Made by a program: the position numbers and the translations under genes. A stretch of DNA of 64,000 nt. Source: Bin87 sp965116565 (GTDB lineage Bacteria > Chloroflexota > Dehalococcoidia > Lucifugimonadales > UBA3495). The notes beneath the pieces are model-generated. The model was not told the DNA's origin. It was given only the letters and a program-made list of their open reading frames with translations, and did no database searches. Below, piece by piece: positions 1 to 8,720 of this stretch. The stretch is from assembly GCA_965116565.1 (NCBI GenBank), contig OZ220699.1:3224001-3288000 (forward strand), read 5' to 3'. Position 1 is the stretch's first letter, and each line of letters begins with the position of its first letter.

Positions 1-824
1 TCGCCCTCGGGCGTCCAGGTTTTCTCGCTGACGTAATCCGTGATATATCCGTATGCCGCCTCTGCGATTCCCAGGTAGACCGCCGCGTACCCCAGCGAAA
101 AGCTGCCCCAGTCGGCGCTTAGCAGCCTCCCCGGCGGCCCGAACACAGAGTGATCAGGCGCGACAGTATCGTAGGACACGCTGTGGCTGGACGTGGCCCG
201 CATACCGACGGCGTTCCACTGCTCCGTGATCTCCACGCCGCTCATGTCGCTGCGGATCATCGCCGAGATGATGTTGTCCGGCCCGCCGCCGCTCCCCTCA
301 ACGATTCCGGACACGAAGAAGTAGTCGGCCGCGTCCGCCAGGGAGCAGAAATGCTTGGTGCCGGAGACCCGGTAGCCACCGCCGTCCGCCGGTGAGAAAG
401 TCGTTGAGAGTACGAACCGGTCCCGCGCCGATGCTCCGGGTTCGCTGGTGATCGAAGCGAACAGCCGGCCGTCGTCGACGGCCTCACGGAAGTACCAGTT
501 CTGCTGCTCGGGGGTCCCAAGGCCTCCCACGAACGATCCCAGCACGTTGGTGTGCATCGTCAGTGTGAGCCCCGTGGAAGCGCAGCCACGCGCAACGGCC
601 AGGATGCACATGGCGAACGTCAGCGGGTCCACCTCCCATCCGCGGTACCGCTTTGGAACTCGAAGCCCCAGCAGGCCCGCCGCGCGGAGATCGTCGTAGT
701 TCTCCGACGGAAACTCCGCCGATTCGTCGTAGCCGGCAGCCCGTGCCGCGAACTTCTCGCTGGCCAGTCGGTCAGCCGTTTCGACCAGCGCTACGGATTC
801 GGCGCTCATCGCTCGCGCCGCCAT
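1..824 (-). CDS. Acyl-CoA dehydrogenase family protein, N-terminal 274 residues (runs off the window start)
   Basis: Translating the minus strand from ATG 824 (or the in-frame ATG at 809) gives an open frame to base 1 with no stop. It begins with an alpha-helical stretch like the N-terminal domain of acyl-CoA dehydrogenases, then a middle region with TLTMHTNVLGSF, SITSEPGAS and GYRVSGTKHFCSLADAADYF, the usual flavin and substrate-contact strands of the beta domain. The family oxidises acyl-CoA esters (or related substrates) with FAD and passes electrons to ETF. The C-terminal helical domain with the catalytic base lies outside the window, so substrate class cannot be judged. It is the last visible gene of a minus-strand run behind a DUF1800 gene and a small PaREP1-like gene. 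Confidence 0.85.
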   Translation of the reverse strand, partial: MAARAMSAESVALVETADRLASEKFAARAAGYDESAEFPSENYDDLRAAGLLGLRVPKRYRGWEVDPLTFAMCILAVARGCASTGLTLTMHTNVLGSFVGGLGTPEQQNWYFREAVDDGRLFASITSEPGASARDRFVLSTTFSPADGGGYRVSGTKHFCSLADAADYFFVSGIVEGSGGGPDNIISAMIRSDMSGVEITEQWNAVGMRATSSHSVSYDTVAPDHSVFGPPGRLLSADWGSFSLGYAAVYLGIAEAAYGYITDYVSEKTWTPEG

Positions 825-868
825 GGACGGTATGGGTTCCAGTTTGATGCTCAAGGACGGCCGATCCC

Positions 869-1354
869 CTATGACCTGTTTCGATCAAACAGCGTTGGTA
901 GCAGTTCAATGGCGTCCATGACTTCAGACACCGAGCGTTCCACGTCATCGTCCAGGAGATGGTTCTCGTAAAAGTGCTGGTGCCTGCTGTTAGCCAAATG
1001 GATTTCGTGACGCAATTGGGCTCCGGCAGGTACATCCGCGCTGGCAGCCAAAGCGTTCAATTGTTGCGCAACGCTGACCAAGTTGCTGTGAGTAGATACA
1101 CTGATCCCGTGTGCGGCGCTTATACCCTTGATGGTCTGAGCGTATGCCCCCCACGACTTTTCGGCGGCTTGCAGGTAGTCGCGTTCATTCAAACATTCGT
1201 TTGCCACGATCCGGTAGTGCGCCAAGTTGCTCTCGTGTGTGGCGTTCTTTTGTATCGTTTCCGTGGACTCGAGCTCGTAACGCTGGCGACCGCCGCGTAT
1301 GCCGTGACGTATGGCGCCCTCAATTTGTTCAGGAGTAAAGGATAAATTGGCCAT
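869..1354 (-). CDS. PaREP1/HEPN-like small helical protein (copy A)
   Basis: 161 residues, starting at ATG 1354 behind GGGGAG; longer upstream starts would overlap the DUF1800 gene. The protein is predicted all-helical. Residues ~55-125 carry LQAAEKSWGAYAQ, then a THSNLVSVAQQL helix, then HQHFYEN. The same pattern (LQA-EK-WGA, Q..K.I, SH....SV..Q, H..FYEN) occurs in the protein at 28012-28551, so the two are paralogues. The EK-W-A layout recalls PaREP1-type HEPN-superfamily proteins. HEPN proteins are often RNases or nucleotide-binding partners, but I see no clear R-x4-6-H catalytic motif. It sits 17 bp after a DUF1800 gene and 44 bp before the acyl-CoA dehydrogenase. The family call is by eye; the role is unknown. 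Confidence 0.6.
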   Translation of the reverse strand: MANLSFTPEQIEGAIRHGIRGGRQRYELESTETIQKNATHESNLAHYRIVANECLNERDYLQAAEKSWGAYAQTIKGISAAHGISVSTHSNLVSVAQQLNALAASADVPAGAQLRHEIHLANSRHQHFYENHLLDDDVERSVSEVMDAIELLPTLFDRNRS

Positions 1355-1371
1355 CCCGCGCTCCCCAGCGT

Positions 1372-2820
1372 CTACGCGAATTGGTACTCCCGGGTGGACC
1401 CGATCATACGCAGCGCGTTCAGAATCACCGACTGGTGGTCGGCGCCGTTCTCCAGCAACTCCGCCGCCTGCGCTACCAGCGCCGTCCGGTTGTCGTCCCG
1501 CAACACAACATGGCCGAGCAGTTCCAGGCAACCGTCCACGATGCTGGCGGCGTCAAGACCCGCCACACGGTTCGTCAGCGATTCGACGATGTCCCGGACA
1601 CCGGGATGGGATACATTGCCCAGTTCGTCGGCCACGAAGTTGATGCGTTCGACCATGCTGCCGCTGTCGATCCATTCCTTGCCGGTGTGCCAGCCTTCGA
1701 CCGAGGGCGGGTTCAGGAGGTCCTGGTTCATGTAGCGGCACTCCAGCGCGGTGTCCATCACGCCGGTGCGCGGGAATTTCAGGTCGCCGACGAGGTGCAA
1801 TGTACCTACTACCACTTCGGTGGGGCTTTTGACGCGAGCGAACCGAGCCGATTCCGACTTGAAAAAGTCCGAGGTGAACATCGTCTGCAACATCGAGCGT
1901 ATATCATAACCCGACCGGAAGTACTCCGCCTCCAGGATGGCGATGGCTTCCGGGTCCGACGGGGGCGTGTTCTGCCACGCGGGAACCTGCACATCGTCCG
2001 CCACGAAGAAGTTGTACATGTGCCTGCTGATGAACCGCGCCGTGGACTGCTGACGGCAGATTATCTCTATGATGTCGTCGCCGTTGAAGTTGCCGGTTTC
2101 GCCCAGGAACGTCTTTACGCCCTCGTCGTGGTCGTCCGGATCGTACCGGAACAGCCAGGGCGTCTTGCCGTAGGGGATGCTGGCCACGTTGTCGTCGTCG
2201 ATGGTCCAGCCCGTGAACGCCCGCGCCGCCTCCTGTACGTCATCCTCCGTGTAGTTTTCCTTCCCATCCATCCCGACGCCCATGGAGAAAAGCTCCAGCA
2301 GTTCCCGGCCCCAGTTCTCGTTGATGGCGTCCTTGTGGTTGAAGTTGTTGTCCAGCCAGAAAATCATCGCCGGGTCGCGGGCCAGCCGCTCCAACAAGGT
2401 CTGGAAGCTGCCAAGTCCGTGGTCCCGAAACAGGTCGATCTGGTTCAGCATCGTCTTTTCGTGCAGTACCTTGGCCAGCCCCGTGGCGAAAACCCCGTGC
2501 CAGAACAGGGCGACCTTTTCCTGCAACGGCCGGGTTGCTGCGTTGCCGTTCATGCGGTACACCGTTTCGGTCAGCGCGCCCTCAATGTTGCGGCTCTCCT
2601 TCCAGTCGATGTAGTACCGCTCGATTATGTCCTCGTCCAGCCCTGGCTGCTCCTCCGGGTGCAGCAACCATTCCACCGTGGCGTCGTAACCCCAGGCGCA
2701 ATATTTGTCCAGTTCCGCCGGCGTAGCGCCGAACCCGGCCCGCCGCAACAGGTGGGCAATGAGCGCCCGATCGGAACTCTGAAAATCACTCTTATCGGCG
2801 GTGGCGCTGACCATAGTCAT
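1372..2820 (-). CDS. DUF1800 domain-containing protein
   Basis: 482 residues from ATG 2820, preceded by GAGG. The N-terminus has the DUF1800 hallmark HLLRRAGFGATPAELD, followed by ..WLLHPEE, and later LEKVALFWHGVFATG-like, NWGRELLELFSMGV and FTGWTIDD blocks, and a C-terminal PPSVEGWHTG segment, all typical of this large uncharacterised family. Length matches the family (450-550). DUF1800 genes normally stand beside a DUF1501 (sulfatase-like) gene; none is visible here. I see no signal peptide at the N-terminus. Function is not known. It heads a minus-strand unit with the PaREP1-like gene and the acyl-CoA dehydrogenase. Confidence 0.85.
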   Translation of the reverse strand: MTMVSATADKSDFQSSDRALIAHLLRRAGFGATPAELDKYCAWGYDATVEWLLHPEEQPGLDEDIIERYYIDWKESRNIEGALTETVYRMNGNAATRPLQEKVALFWHGVFATGLAKVLHEKTMLNQIDLFRDHGLGSFQTLLERLARDPAMIFWLDNNFNHKDAINENWGRELLELFSMGVGMDGKENYTEDDVQEAARAFTGWTIDDDNVASIPYGKTPWLFRYDPDDHDEGVKTFLGETGNFNGDDIIEIICRQQSTARFISRHMYNFFVADDVQVPAWQNTPPSDPEAIAILEAEYFRSGYDIRSMLQTMFTSDFFKSESARFARVKSPTEVVVGTLHLVGDLKFPRTGVMDTALECRYMNQDLLNPPSVEGWHTGKEWIDSGSMVERINFVADELGNVSHPGVRDIVESLTNRVAGLDAASIVDGCLELLGHVVLRDDNRTALVAQAAELLENGADHQSVILNALRMIGSTREYQFA

Positions 2821-3082
2821 CGGAACAACCTCGGGGTTTGCGTCGGGCGGCGCGCGAACGGCACGCCGGACCCTTGGAGATTTTTGGAAATCATACCACA
2901 GGCCCCTGCGTGTACTCCCGAAAATGGTGTTCCAGAATGGCGCCGCTCAAGCTCCTGCCCGGTCAGTTGCGCCGTGATTGACAACCATTTGCCGCCGGCG
3001 CACTATGTTGCGGCCACGTTTCCGGCCGTCAATCCAAAACGCTGGCGCGTCATAACTTATGCCATGACCTGAGGTTGTCCTC

Positions 3083-4339
3083 ATTTTCGGAATAAGATTT
3101 CCCCGATTGCATACGATGGATTCGTGGCTGGCGTACCGCGATTTCCGCCTGCTTTGGTTCGCCAACTTCTGCGCCTTCACCGGCCAATGGCTCCAGCTAT
3201 TGAGCATCGGCTGGCTGGTCAAGGAGCTGTCCATTGGATCAGGGGTGGGCGGCTTGCTGGTGCTGTCCGCCAGCGCGCTCAACACCCTGCCCGGCCTGGT
3301 GGTCAACCCGCTCACCGGGGTGCTGGGCGACCGTCTTGACCGTCGCAAGCTCGCCATCGTTGTGCAATCCATCGCGGCCACGCTGGCCCTGGGCTTCGCC
3401 TTTCTGGTCAACACCGAGTACATCCGACCCTGGCATGCCTACGCCTACGTGCTGATCTCGGGCAGCTGCCTCGCCATCACCCAGCCGATCCAGCAGGTGA
3501 TGATCTCCAACACAGTGCCCAGGGGAGCTCTGACCAACGCCTACGCCATCAACACGCTGACCGTAACCGGCACTCGTATTTTCGGGCCCTTCGTCGGCGG
3601 AATACTCATCGCCAGCATCGGGTATTTCTGGAACTTCGCCCTGGAGGCCGCCTTGTACCTGGGAGTGGTGCTGATGCTCATTCCCATGCGCATCCCATAC
3701 GCGTCCACCGAGACCGCCGGCCCACGGGAGCGCATCACCCCAATCGCCGACATACGCGATGGTCTGCTCCATCTCTGGCGCCATCAGAAGGAAGTCCTCG
3801 AGATCGCAGTGATCTCAGTGATCCCGAACACCATTCTCCATCCGTTGTGGTTTCTGCTGCCGCTGTTCACCGTCGAGGTGCTCCAGGCCCACGCCGATAT
3901 GGGCGGCTACCTGCTTGCGATCACCGGAGTCGGGGGGCTGATCTCCACCCTGTGTATCGCCACCTGGGGCTTCCCATTCCGGCGCGGACACATCCTGATC
4001 GCGACCTGCATCCTGGGATCACTCAGCACAATGTTGTTTTCCGTGAGCGCCTGGCTCTGGGCCGCGTTCACTGTTCTGGCGATCCAGTCCTTCTTCCAGG
4101 CGTACTTCCGCACCACCGCCGGCACGCTGGTGCTCACCATCGTCCCAGACCACTTCCGCGCGCGCACCATGGCGCTGCTGGCCTATGAGCGGTCGTTCCT
4201 GATCGGCGTCAGCATCCTCGTGGGCATCCTCGCCGACTTTACATCCGCGGCCATGGCCATCCTGGCAATCGGAACCCTCGGACTTAGCCTGTCTCTCGCC
4301 TGCCTGGCCACGCTGCGACGGGTCCGTGCGCTGCGGTAG
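3083..4339 (+). CDS. MFS exporter, EntS/MFS_3-like, paralogue 1 (proposed AUU start)
   Basis: A 12-helix major facilitator protein. Near the N-terminus is YRDFRLLWFANF and then a GWLVKELS helix as in enterobactin-exporter-like MFS_3 proteins; the loop 2-3 motif is GVLGDRLDRRK. It is expected to export a small molecule by proton antiport in the cytoplasmic membrane. Starts: TTG 3107 and ATG 3116 lack a Shine-Dalgarno. An ATT at 3083 has GAGG 8 nt upstream, and from that codon the protein aligns with its tandem paralogue at 4441-5694 (IF-I-R-PRLHTMDSW versus IFRISRLPRLHTLDAW). I therefore propose 3083 (418 aa); 3107 is the conventional alternative. Substrate unknown. Confidence 0.85.
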   Translation: MFGIRFPRLHTMDSWLAYRDFRLLWFANFCAFTGQWLQLLSIGWLVKELSIGSGVGGLLVLSASALNTLPGLVVNPLTGVLGDRLDRRKLAIVVQSIAATLALGFAFLVNTEYIRPWHAYAYVLISGSCLAITQPIQQVMISNTVPRGALTNAYAINTLTVTGTRIFGPFVGGILIASIGYFWNFALEAALYLGVVLMLIPMRIPYASTETAGPRERITPIADIRDGLLHLWRHQKEVLEIAVISVIPNTILHPLWFLLPLFTVEVLQAHADMGGYLLAITGVGGLISTLCIATWGFPFRRGHILIATCILGSLSTMLFSVSAWLWAAFTVLAIQSFFQAYFRTTAGTLVLTIVPDHFRARTMALLAYERSFLIGVSILVGILADFTSAAMAILAIGTLGLSLSLACLATLRRVRALR

Positions 4340-4391
4340 AGGTGGCCGGCGCTCGACGCGCGCCCACACCAGCGCCGTCCCCACCATGACG

Positions 4392-4397
4392 TATAAT
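4392..4397 (+). promoter_or_regulatory. Possible -10 element of the second MFS gene
   Basis: A perfect TATAAT lies between the two tandem MFS genes. A transcript starting about 7 nt downstream would include the AAAGGGG at 4427-4433 ahead of the proposed ATT start at 4441. I see no good -35 hexamer at 16-19 bp, so this rests on the -10 alone. Confidence 0.35.
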
Positions 4398-4440
4398 CCA
4401 AGTGTTATTTCATCGCGTGATTAGATAAAGGGGCGACAAC

Positions 4441-5694
4441 ATTTTCCGGATTTCGCGCCTGCCACGCCTGCACACCCTCGACGCATGGGCGGGATATCGC
4501 GACTACCGCCTGCTCTGGTGCGGCAATTTCTTCGCCAACAGCGCCCAGTGGCTCCAACTGCTCAGCGTGGGCTGGCTAGTTCGTGAGCTGTCCGAAGGAT
4601 CGGCGGTGGCAGGCCTGCTGGTTGTGACAGTTGGCGGCATCAACACCCTGCCCGGTCTGGTCGTCGGACCCTGGGGAGGAGTCCTCAGCGACCGTTTTGA
4701 CCGCCGCCGTTTGGTCATCGCTTTCCAGCTGATCATGTGCGGGCTGGCCTTCAGCTTCGCGCTGCTGGTCCTCTCCGGCAAGGTCACTGTTTGGCACGCC
4801 TATCTGTACGTGATCCTGGCGGGAGTCTGCCACTCCGTGTCCCAACCCATGCGCCAGGCGTTGATCGCAGCCACCGTGCCTCGGGAAATGCTGGGCAACG
4901 CCCTCGCCGCCAACGTCCTCACCATCACCGGCACCCGAATATTCGGCCCGTTCTTCGGCGGTATACTCATCTTCACCCTGGGATTCTTCTGGAACTTCAC
5001 CATCGAAGCCTGCCTGTACCTGGCCAACGTGATGATGCTGTTTCCCATGCGCACTCCGTACTACCGCGCGGCCGAGTCTCGAGCCCGCGGCTCCGCCATC
5101 GCCAACATGGTCGAAGGCCTGCGCTACATCTGGAGCGGTGAGCGCGCCATCTTCCAGATGATGATCATATCCGTCATTCCAAACATCATCCTGCATCCCA
5201 CATGGTTCCTCCTGCCGGTATTCACCACCGACGTGCTGATGCGCGACGCCGACGTGGGCGGCTATCTGTTGGCAGTGACCGGTGTCGGCGGTTTCCTGGC
5301 CGCTCTGTTCATGGCCTCCTTCGGCTTCGTATTCGACAAGGGGAAGGTGGTGTTGGGCGCTGCCCTGGTCAGCTCAATCACCTGCCTGCTGTTCGCATTT
5401 TCCCACTGGATGGCGTTGGCCTTCATTGTCATCGCCGCCATGGCATTCAGTCAGGCGGTCTTCCGAACGTCCCGTGGCACCCTGATCCAGACGCTCGCGC
5501 CCGACCGCCTGCGCGGCCGTCTGACCAGCCTCCAGAGCTTCGACCGTGGCTTCCTCGTCGTGGCCAGCCTCGGAGTGGGCACGCTATCCGATGCAACCTC
5601 GCCAGTCACGGCAATCGCCATAGTCGGGGCCCTTGGGCTCGTCCTGTCCCTGGTGTGCTGGGCCACTTTGGGACGGGTTCGGCAGCTGCCCTGA
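4441..5694 (+). CDS. MFS exporter, EntS/MFS_3-like, paralogue 2 (proposed AUU start)
   Basis: Tandem paralogue of the gene at 3083-4339, similar along its whole length (for example GTRIFGPF-GGIL, FFWNF, ISVIPNIILHPTWFLLPVF and PDRLRGRLTSL). Twelve predicted membrane helices and a loop 2-3 motif GGVLSDRFDRRR. No ATG lies at the 5' end. The first GTG (4567) would remove the first transmembrane helix and the conserved YRDYRLLWCGNFF, so translation must begin further upstream, after the in-frame stop at 4426. Candidates are ATT 4441 (AAAGGGG 7 nt upstream), ATT 4450 and CTG 4459 or 4468. The shared N-terminus with paralogue 1 favours 4441 (417 aa). Likely a drug or metabolite exporter of unknown substrate. 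Confidence 0.85.
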   Translation: MFRISRLPRLHTLDAWAGYRDYRLLWCGNFFANSAQWLQLLSVGWLVRELSEGSAVAGLLVVTVGGINTLPGLVVGPWGGVLSDRFDRRRLVIAFQLIMCGLAFSFALLVLSGKVTVWHAYLYVILAGVCHSVSQPMRQALIAATVPREMLGNALAANVLTITGTRIFGPFFGGILIFTLGFFWNFTIEACLYLANVMMLFPMRTPYYRAAESRARGSAIANMVEGLRYIWSGERAIFQMMIISVIPNIILHPTWFLLPVFTTDVLMRDADVGGYLLAVTGVGGFLAALFMASFGFVFDKGKVVLGAALVSSITCLLFAFSHWMALAFIVIAAMAFSQAVFRTSRGTLIQTLAPDRLRGRLTSLQSFDRGFLVVASLGVGTLSDATSPVTAIAIVGALGLVLSLVCWATLGRVRQLP

Positions 5695-5808
5695 TCGTTT
5701 GTGGCTCGGGTGAGAATGCGCCGCCGGCGCCGAGGCCGAAATAAAGGAGTATGATAGTAGGCCGCCGCTTCAATTATCCCCGCCACTGCCGCTCTCATTC
5801 CAGCCACT

Positions 5809-7320
5809 TTGATTCAACGCATCATCTCCAGCAGCGCCTACCGATGGTGGAACTTCTGGACCATCGCCGCGGGCACCTTCTTTTCCGTCGTTGACCACGG
5901 CAGCGTTCTCATAGCGCTGCCGGGGATCGAGTCCCACTTCGACGCCACACTGGAATCCGTCCAGTGGGTGGTGATTGCCTACGCACTGGTTATCAGCGTT
6001 CTCCTGCTGCCCATGGGTCGCCTGGGCGATGTCGTCGGACGCCGTCGGGTTTATATGATCGGCACCGGCATATTCGTCGTCGCCTCCCTGGGCGCCACCT
6101 TTGCACCGTCTTTGGAAGTGCTGGTCGCCATGCGCGTGGGGAAGGGCATCGGAGCCGGCATGGTGCAGGGCTGCGGCATGGGAATGATGCTTGCCGCATT
6201 CTCCGATTCCGAACGCGGCAAGGCGCTGGGAACGCACCTGAGCGTGGTGGGCCTGGGCGCGATTGCCGGACCGGCCATCGGCGGATTCCTCGTCGCCTAC
6301 CTGGGCTGGCAATCGGTGTTCTTCGTGAACGTGCCCGCCGGGTGCATCGTCCTGATATTGTCCTGGTTCCTGCTGGAGAGGGGTCCTCGCGCAGGCCAGG
6401 GGAACCGCGAACGCAGCGCGACGTTCGACTGGGCGGGCGCCGCCACGTCGGGAATCATCCTGCTGGTGCTGCTGCTGGTGGTGGGCAACGGCAACAGTTT
6501 GGGTTGGAAGTCCGTCCCGGTCATCGTGGGAGGAACCGCCGTCGCCATCGGCATGGCCTTCTTCATCTGGTGGGAGCTGAAATCAGCTTCGCCAATGCTG
6601 GATCTGCGCCTGTTCGCCAACCGCATATTCGGGATCGGCGCGGCGTCCGCATGGCTTTCGTTCTTCGGAACATCCGCCGCGCGCTTCCTGATGCCCTTCT
6701 ATTTGCAACGCGTGCTGGGCTATTCCCCGGAGCAGGTAGGGTTGATGATGATCCCGGCGGCGTTGTGCATGGTCATCCTAGGCCCCCCAAGCGGCCGCCT
6801 CTCCGACCGGTTCGGCTGGCAGGCGCTGACCGTGATTGGTTTGTCCATGAGTTCCGCGGGGGCCCTGCTGTTGGCCTTTGCCCTCCAAGAACGCTCGGCG
6901 GTCTGGTTTGTCATCGCCACGATGATGTTGCAGAGTTCCGGCAACGCGGTGTTCAACTCACCCAACAGCAGCAGCATAATCAGCGTGGTGGACCGGAGCC
7001 GCTACGGCGTGGTCTCGGCGCTCACCCAATTGATCCGGAATTCCGCCAACGTGGTCAGCGTGGCCGTTTCCACCACCATCGTAGTGTCAACCATGGCGAC
7101 CTACGGAGTGGAACCGAAGCTGGAAGCCGTCAATCCCAGCGTTGCCACCGCCTTCGTGGCCGGGTTGCGCTGGGCCTACCTCGCCATGGGCTGCGCAGTG
7201 GGTTCCGGCGTCGTCATATCCCTATACCGCGCTCTGACCTCACGGAAGCCGACCCAGCCTTCCACACCGATCCAGCAGCCGGAACCGTCCCCGTCAGCCG
7301 GTGGGAACGGCAATGACTAA
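5809..7320 (+). CDS. MFS drug:H+ antiporter, DHA2 (EmrB/QacA-like, 14-helix) family
   Basis: 503 residues with about 14 hydrophobic segments. Features include TM1 with an Asp (VVDHGSVLIALPGI), SVQWVVIAYAL, the loop 2-3 motif LGDVVGRRR and the motif-C-like GAIAGPAIGGFL of antiporters. DHA2 proteins expel hydrophobic cations, drugs or metabolites using the proton gradient. Three consecutive in-frame stops (5752-5760) bound the 5' end, and TTG 5809 is the first usual start; it has no clear Shine-Dalgarno. An AAGGAG just before 5750 overlaps a TATGAT that could be a -10 element. It is the third exporter in a row but not closely related to the first two. The C-terminus is a short polar tail. Confidence 0.85.
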   Translation: MIQRIISSSAYRWWNFWTIAAGTFFSVVDHGSVLIALPGIESHFDATLESVQWVVIAYALVISVLLLPMGRLGDVVGRRRVYMIGTGIFVVASLGATFAPSLEVLVAMRVGKGIGAGMVQGCGMGMMLAAFSDSERGKALGTHLSVVGLGAIAGPAIGGFLVAYLGWQSVFFVNVPAGCIVLILSWFLLERGPRAGQGNRERSATFDWAGAATSGIILLVLLLVVGNGNSLGWKSVPVIVGGTAVAIGMAFFIWWELKSASPMLDLRLFANRIFGIGAASAWLSFFGTSAARFLMPFYLQRVLGYSPEQVGLMMIPAALCMVILGPPSGRLSDRFGWQALTVIGLSMSSAGALLLAFALQERSAVWFVIATMMLQSSGNAVFNSPNSSSIISVVDRSRYGVVSALTQLIRNSANVVSVAVSTTIVVSTMATYGVEPKLEAVNPSVATAFVAGLRWAYLAMGCAVGSGVVISLYRALTSRKPTQPSTPIQQPEPSPSAGGNGND

Positions 7321-7331
7321 CTGTTCCACGC

Positions 7332-8372
7332 TCAGGCGAAGCGCGGCATAACTTCCTTGGCGAACAGTTCCATCGACCTGAGCTGCTTCTCCTGGTCAAG
7401 ACCGCCGAACGCGAAGTTGCATCCGAAATAGCGTACCCCGGCGTCGTGGAGCGCCTGGATCTTGGCCGCGCACTGGTCCGGCGACCCGATAAACGCCCGG
7501 TTTTCGGCCAGGAAGTCGTAGCTGGGCGGCAACTCCGTACGCCGGCTGAGGTATTCCGCCATCGGCTGGTATACCTCGCTGCCTACTGAGAACTCACGCC
7601 GCCAGGTATTGATGTCCAACGTCCAGTTCAAAGCCTCCCGGGCGTCCCGGTGCGCCTGCTCCTCGGTTTCCGCAACGTAGAAGTATCGGAAGAACGGGAC
7701 CTCGGCAGCGCTGACTCCATGCCCGGACTGCTTCGACATCTGCAGGAAGCGCTGCAGCAGGTCAACCGCGTCGTCGGTATTCAACACCACGCCCACGATC
7801 AACCGGCGCCCGGTTGAGGCCACGAAATCCAGCGACTCCGCGCTCCTGGTCGCTGCAACATAGACGGGCGGATGCGGGTCCTGCAAAGGCGTGGGCACCA
7901 GGTTGATGTGCGTCGCGGTGTGGTATTCGCCCTCAAAGGTGTAGTCCCGGGTGGTCCAAAGCGCTTCAACCATCTCTATCGTTTCCCGGTACCGCGCCTG
8001 GCTTTCAGCGTGGTCGATGCCGAAATTCACGTACTCCGAGGACGCAGCGCCCCGACCGAACCCCACGTCCAGTCTGCCGTCGCTGAGCACGTCCAGCGTC
8101 GCGGTGTCCTCGGCCAGTCGCACCGGATGATGCAGCGGCGGAATCAATACCGCCGTTCCCAGTCGGATCCGCTCGGTCCTGGCGGCAATGTTGCTGGCGA
8201 TGATCAGGGAAGATGCCCCGAGGCCGTACCGGGTGAAGTGGTGTTCGGCCAGCCAGACCGCCTTGAACCCAAGCTCTTCGCCGACGGTGGCCTGCTCGGT
8301 CAAATCCGAGTACAGCCCTTTCGGCGTATATTCTTCAGGCCAGGGTATGTGGGAAAACAGGGCGAAATCCAT
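7332..8372 (-). CDS. LLM-class flavin-dependent monooxygenase (luciferase-like)
   Basis: 346 residues starting at ATG 8372 behind GAGGAG. It is a TIM-barrel of the bacterial luciferase superfamily: MDFALFSHI first strand, WLAEHHF (the family's active-site EHH region, residue ~55), RIRLGTAVLIPPLHHPVRLAED and DVLSDGRLDVGFGRG. Such enzymes use FMNH2 (or F420) and O2 to oxidise aldehydes, alkanesulfonates, nitrilotriacetate-type chelators or heterocycles; the substrate cannot be read from sequence. Convergent with the DHA2 exporter (11 bp between stops) and divergent from the RND operon. Two more LLM genes occur at 54107 and 61793. Confidence 0.9.
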   Translation of the reverse strand: MDFALFSHIPWPEEYTPKGLYSDLTEQATVGEELGFKAVWLAEHHFTRYGLGASSLIIASNIAARTERIRLGTAVLIPPLHHPVRLAEDTATLDVLSDGRLDVGFGRGAASSEYVNFGIDHAESQARYRETIEMVEALWTTRDYTFEGEYHTATHINLVPTPLQDPHPPVYVAATRSAESLDFVASTGRRLIVGVVLNTDDAVDLLQRFLQMSKQSGHGVSAAEVPFFRYFYVAETEEQAHRDAREALNWTLDINTWRREFSVGSEVYQPMAEYLSRRTELPPSYDFLAENRAFIGSPDQCAAKIQALHDAGVRYFGCNFAFGGLDQEKQLRSMELFAKEVMPRFA

Positions 8373-8720
8373 TCTTGGGCTCCTCGTTCGTTTGTGGTGG
8401 GGCAGTGTACACACCTGCCGATTCCGATTTCAAACCCCAGCCGTCCGCCTCTGCACGCCTCCCCGCCTCCTTCACACCGGCTTAACAAGCTCGTCGCATC
8501 ATGATGCAAACGTGCAAATCAATGGGTACCGGACATCGAAGCCACCGTGGCGACGGCCGGCATGGACGCGGCCGACTGAGAAATTCGCATTCGACGGCAC
8601 GATGCGTCAAACCGACGCCGGAATATGGTCTGGTATCATTGAATCCCGCCGATTTCGCGGCGTCCCGTTGTCCGAATAATCCCGCCCCGGTCGGCATCGC
8701 AACCGATATCAGGAGCAACA
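8373..8720. other. Divergent intergenic region, LLM gene / RND operon
   Basis: About 350 bp with no credible gene. It should carry the promoters of the flavin monooxygenase (minus) and the RND operon (plus). A TGG-TATCAT at 8631-8639 looks like an extended -10 element directed at the RND genes, about 80 bp before their start; no convincing -35 was seen. No repeats or long hairpins stood out. Confidence 0.4.

Noticed and set aside
1381..3072. Long plus-strand open frame opposite the DUF1800 gene
   Set aside because: Its translation is Arg/Val/Gly-rich with no domain, and it mirrors the third-position GC of the real minus-strand gene, whose protein has clear DUF1800 motifs.
4567..5694. Second MFS gene starting at GTG 4567
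   Set aside because: This would remove the first helix, which is conserved with the neighbouring paralogue and encoded in frame upstream.
5751..5891. Short open frame starting at ATG 5751 behind AAGGAG
   Set aside because: The ribosome site is only 1-2 nt from the ATG, the peptide has no features, and it runs into the DHA2 gene in another frame. The site is more likely part of a promoter.
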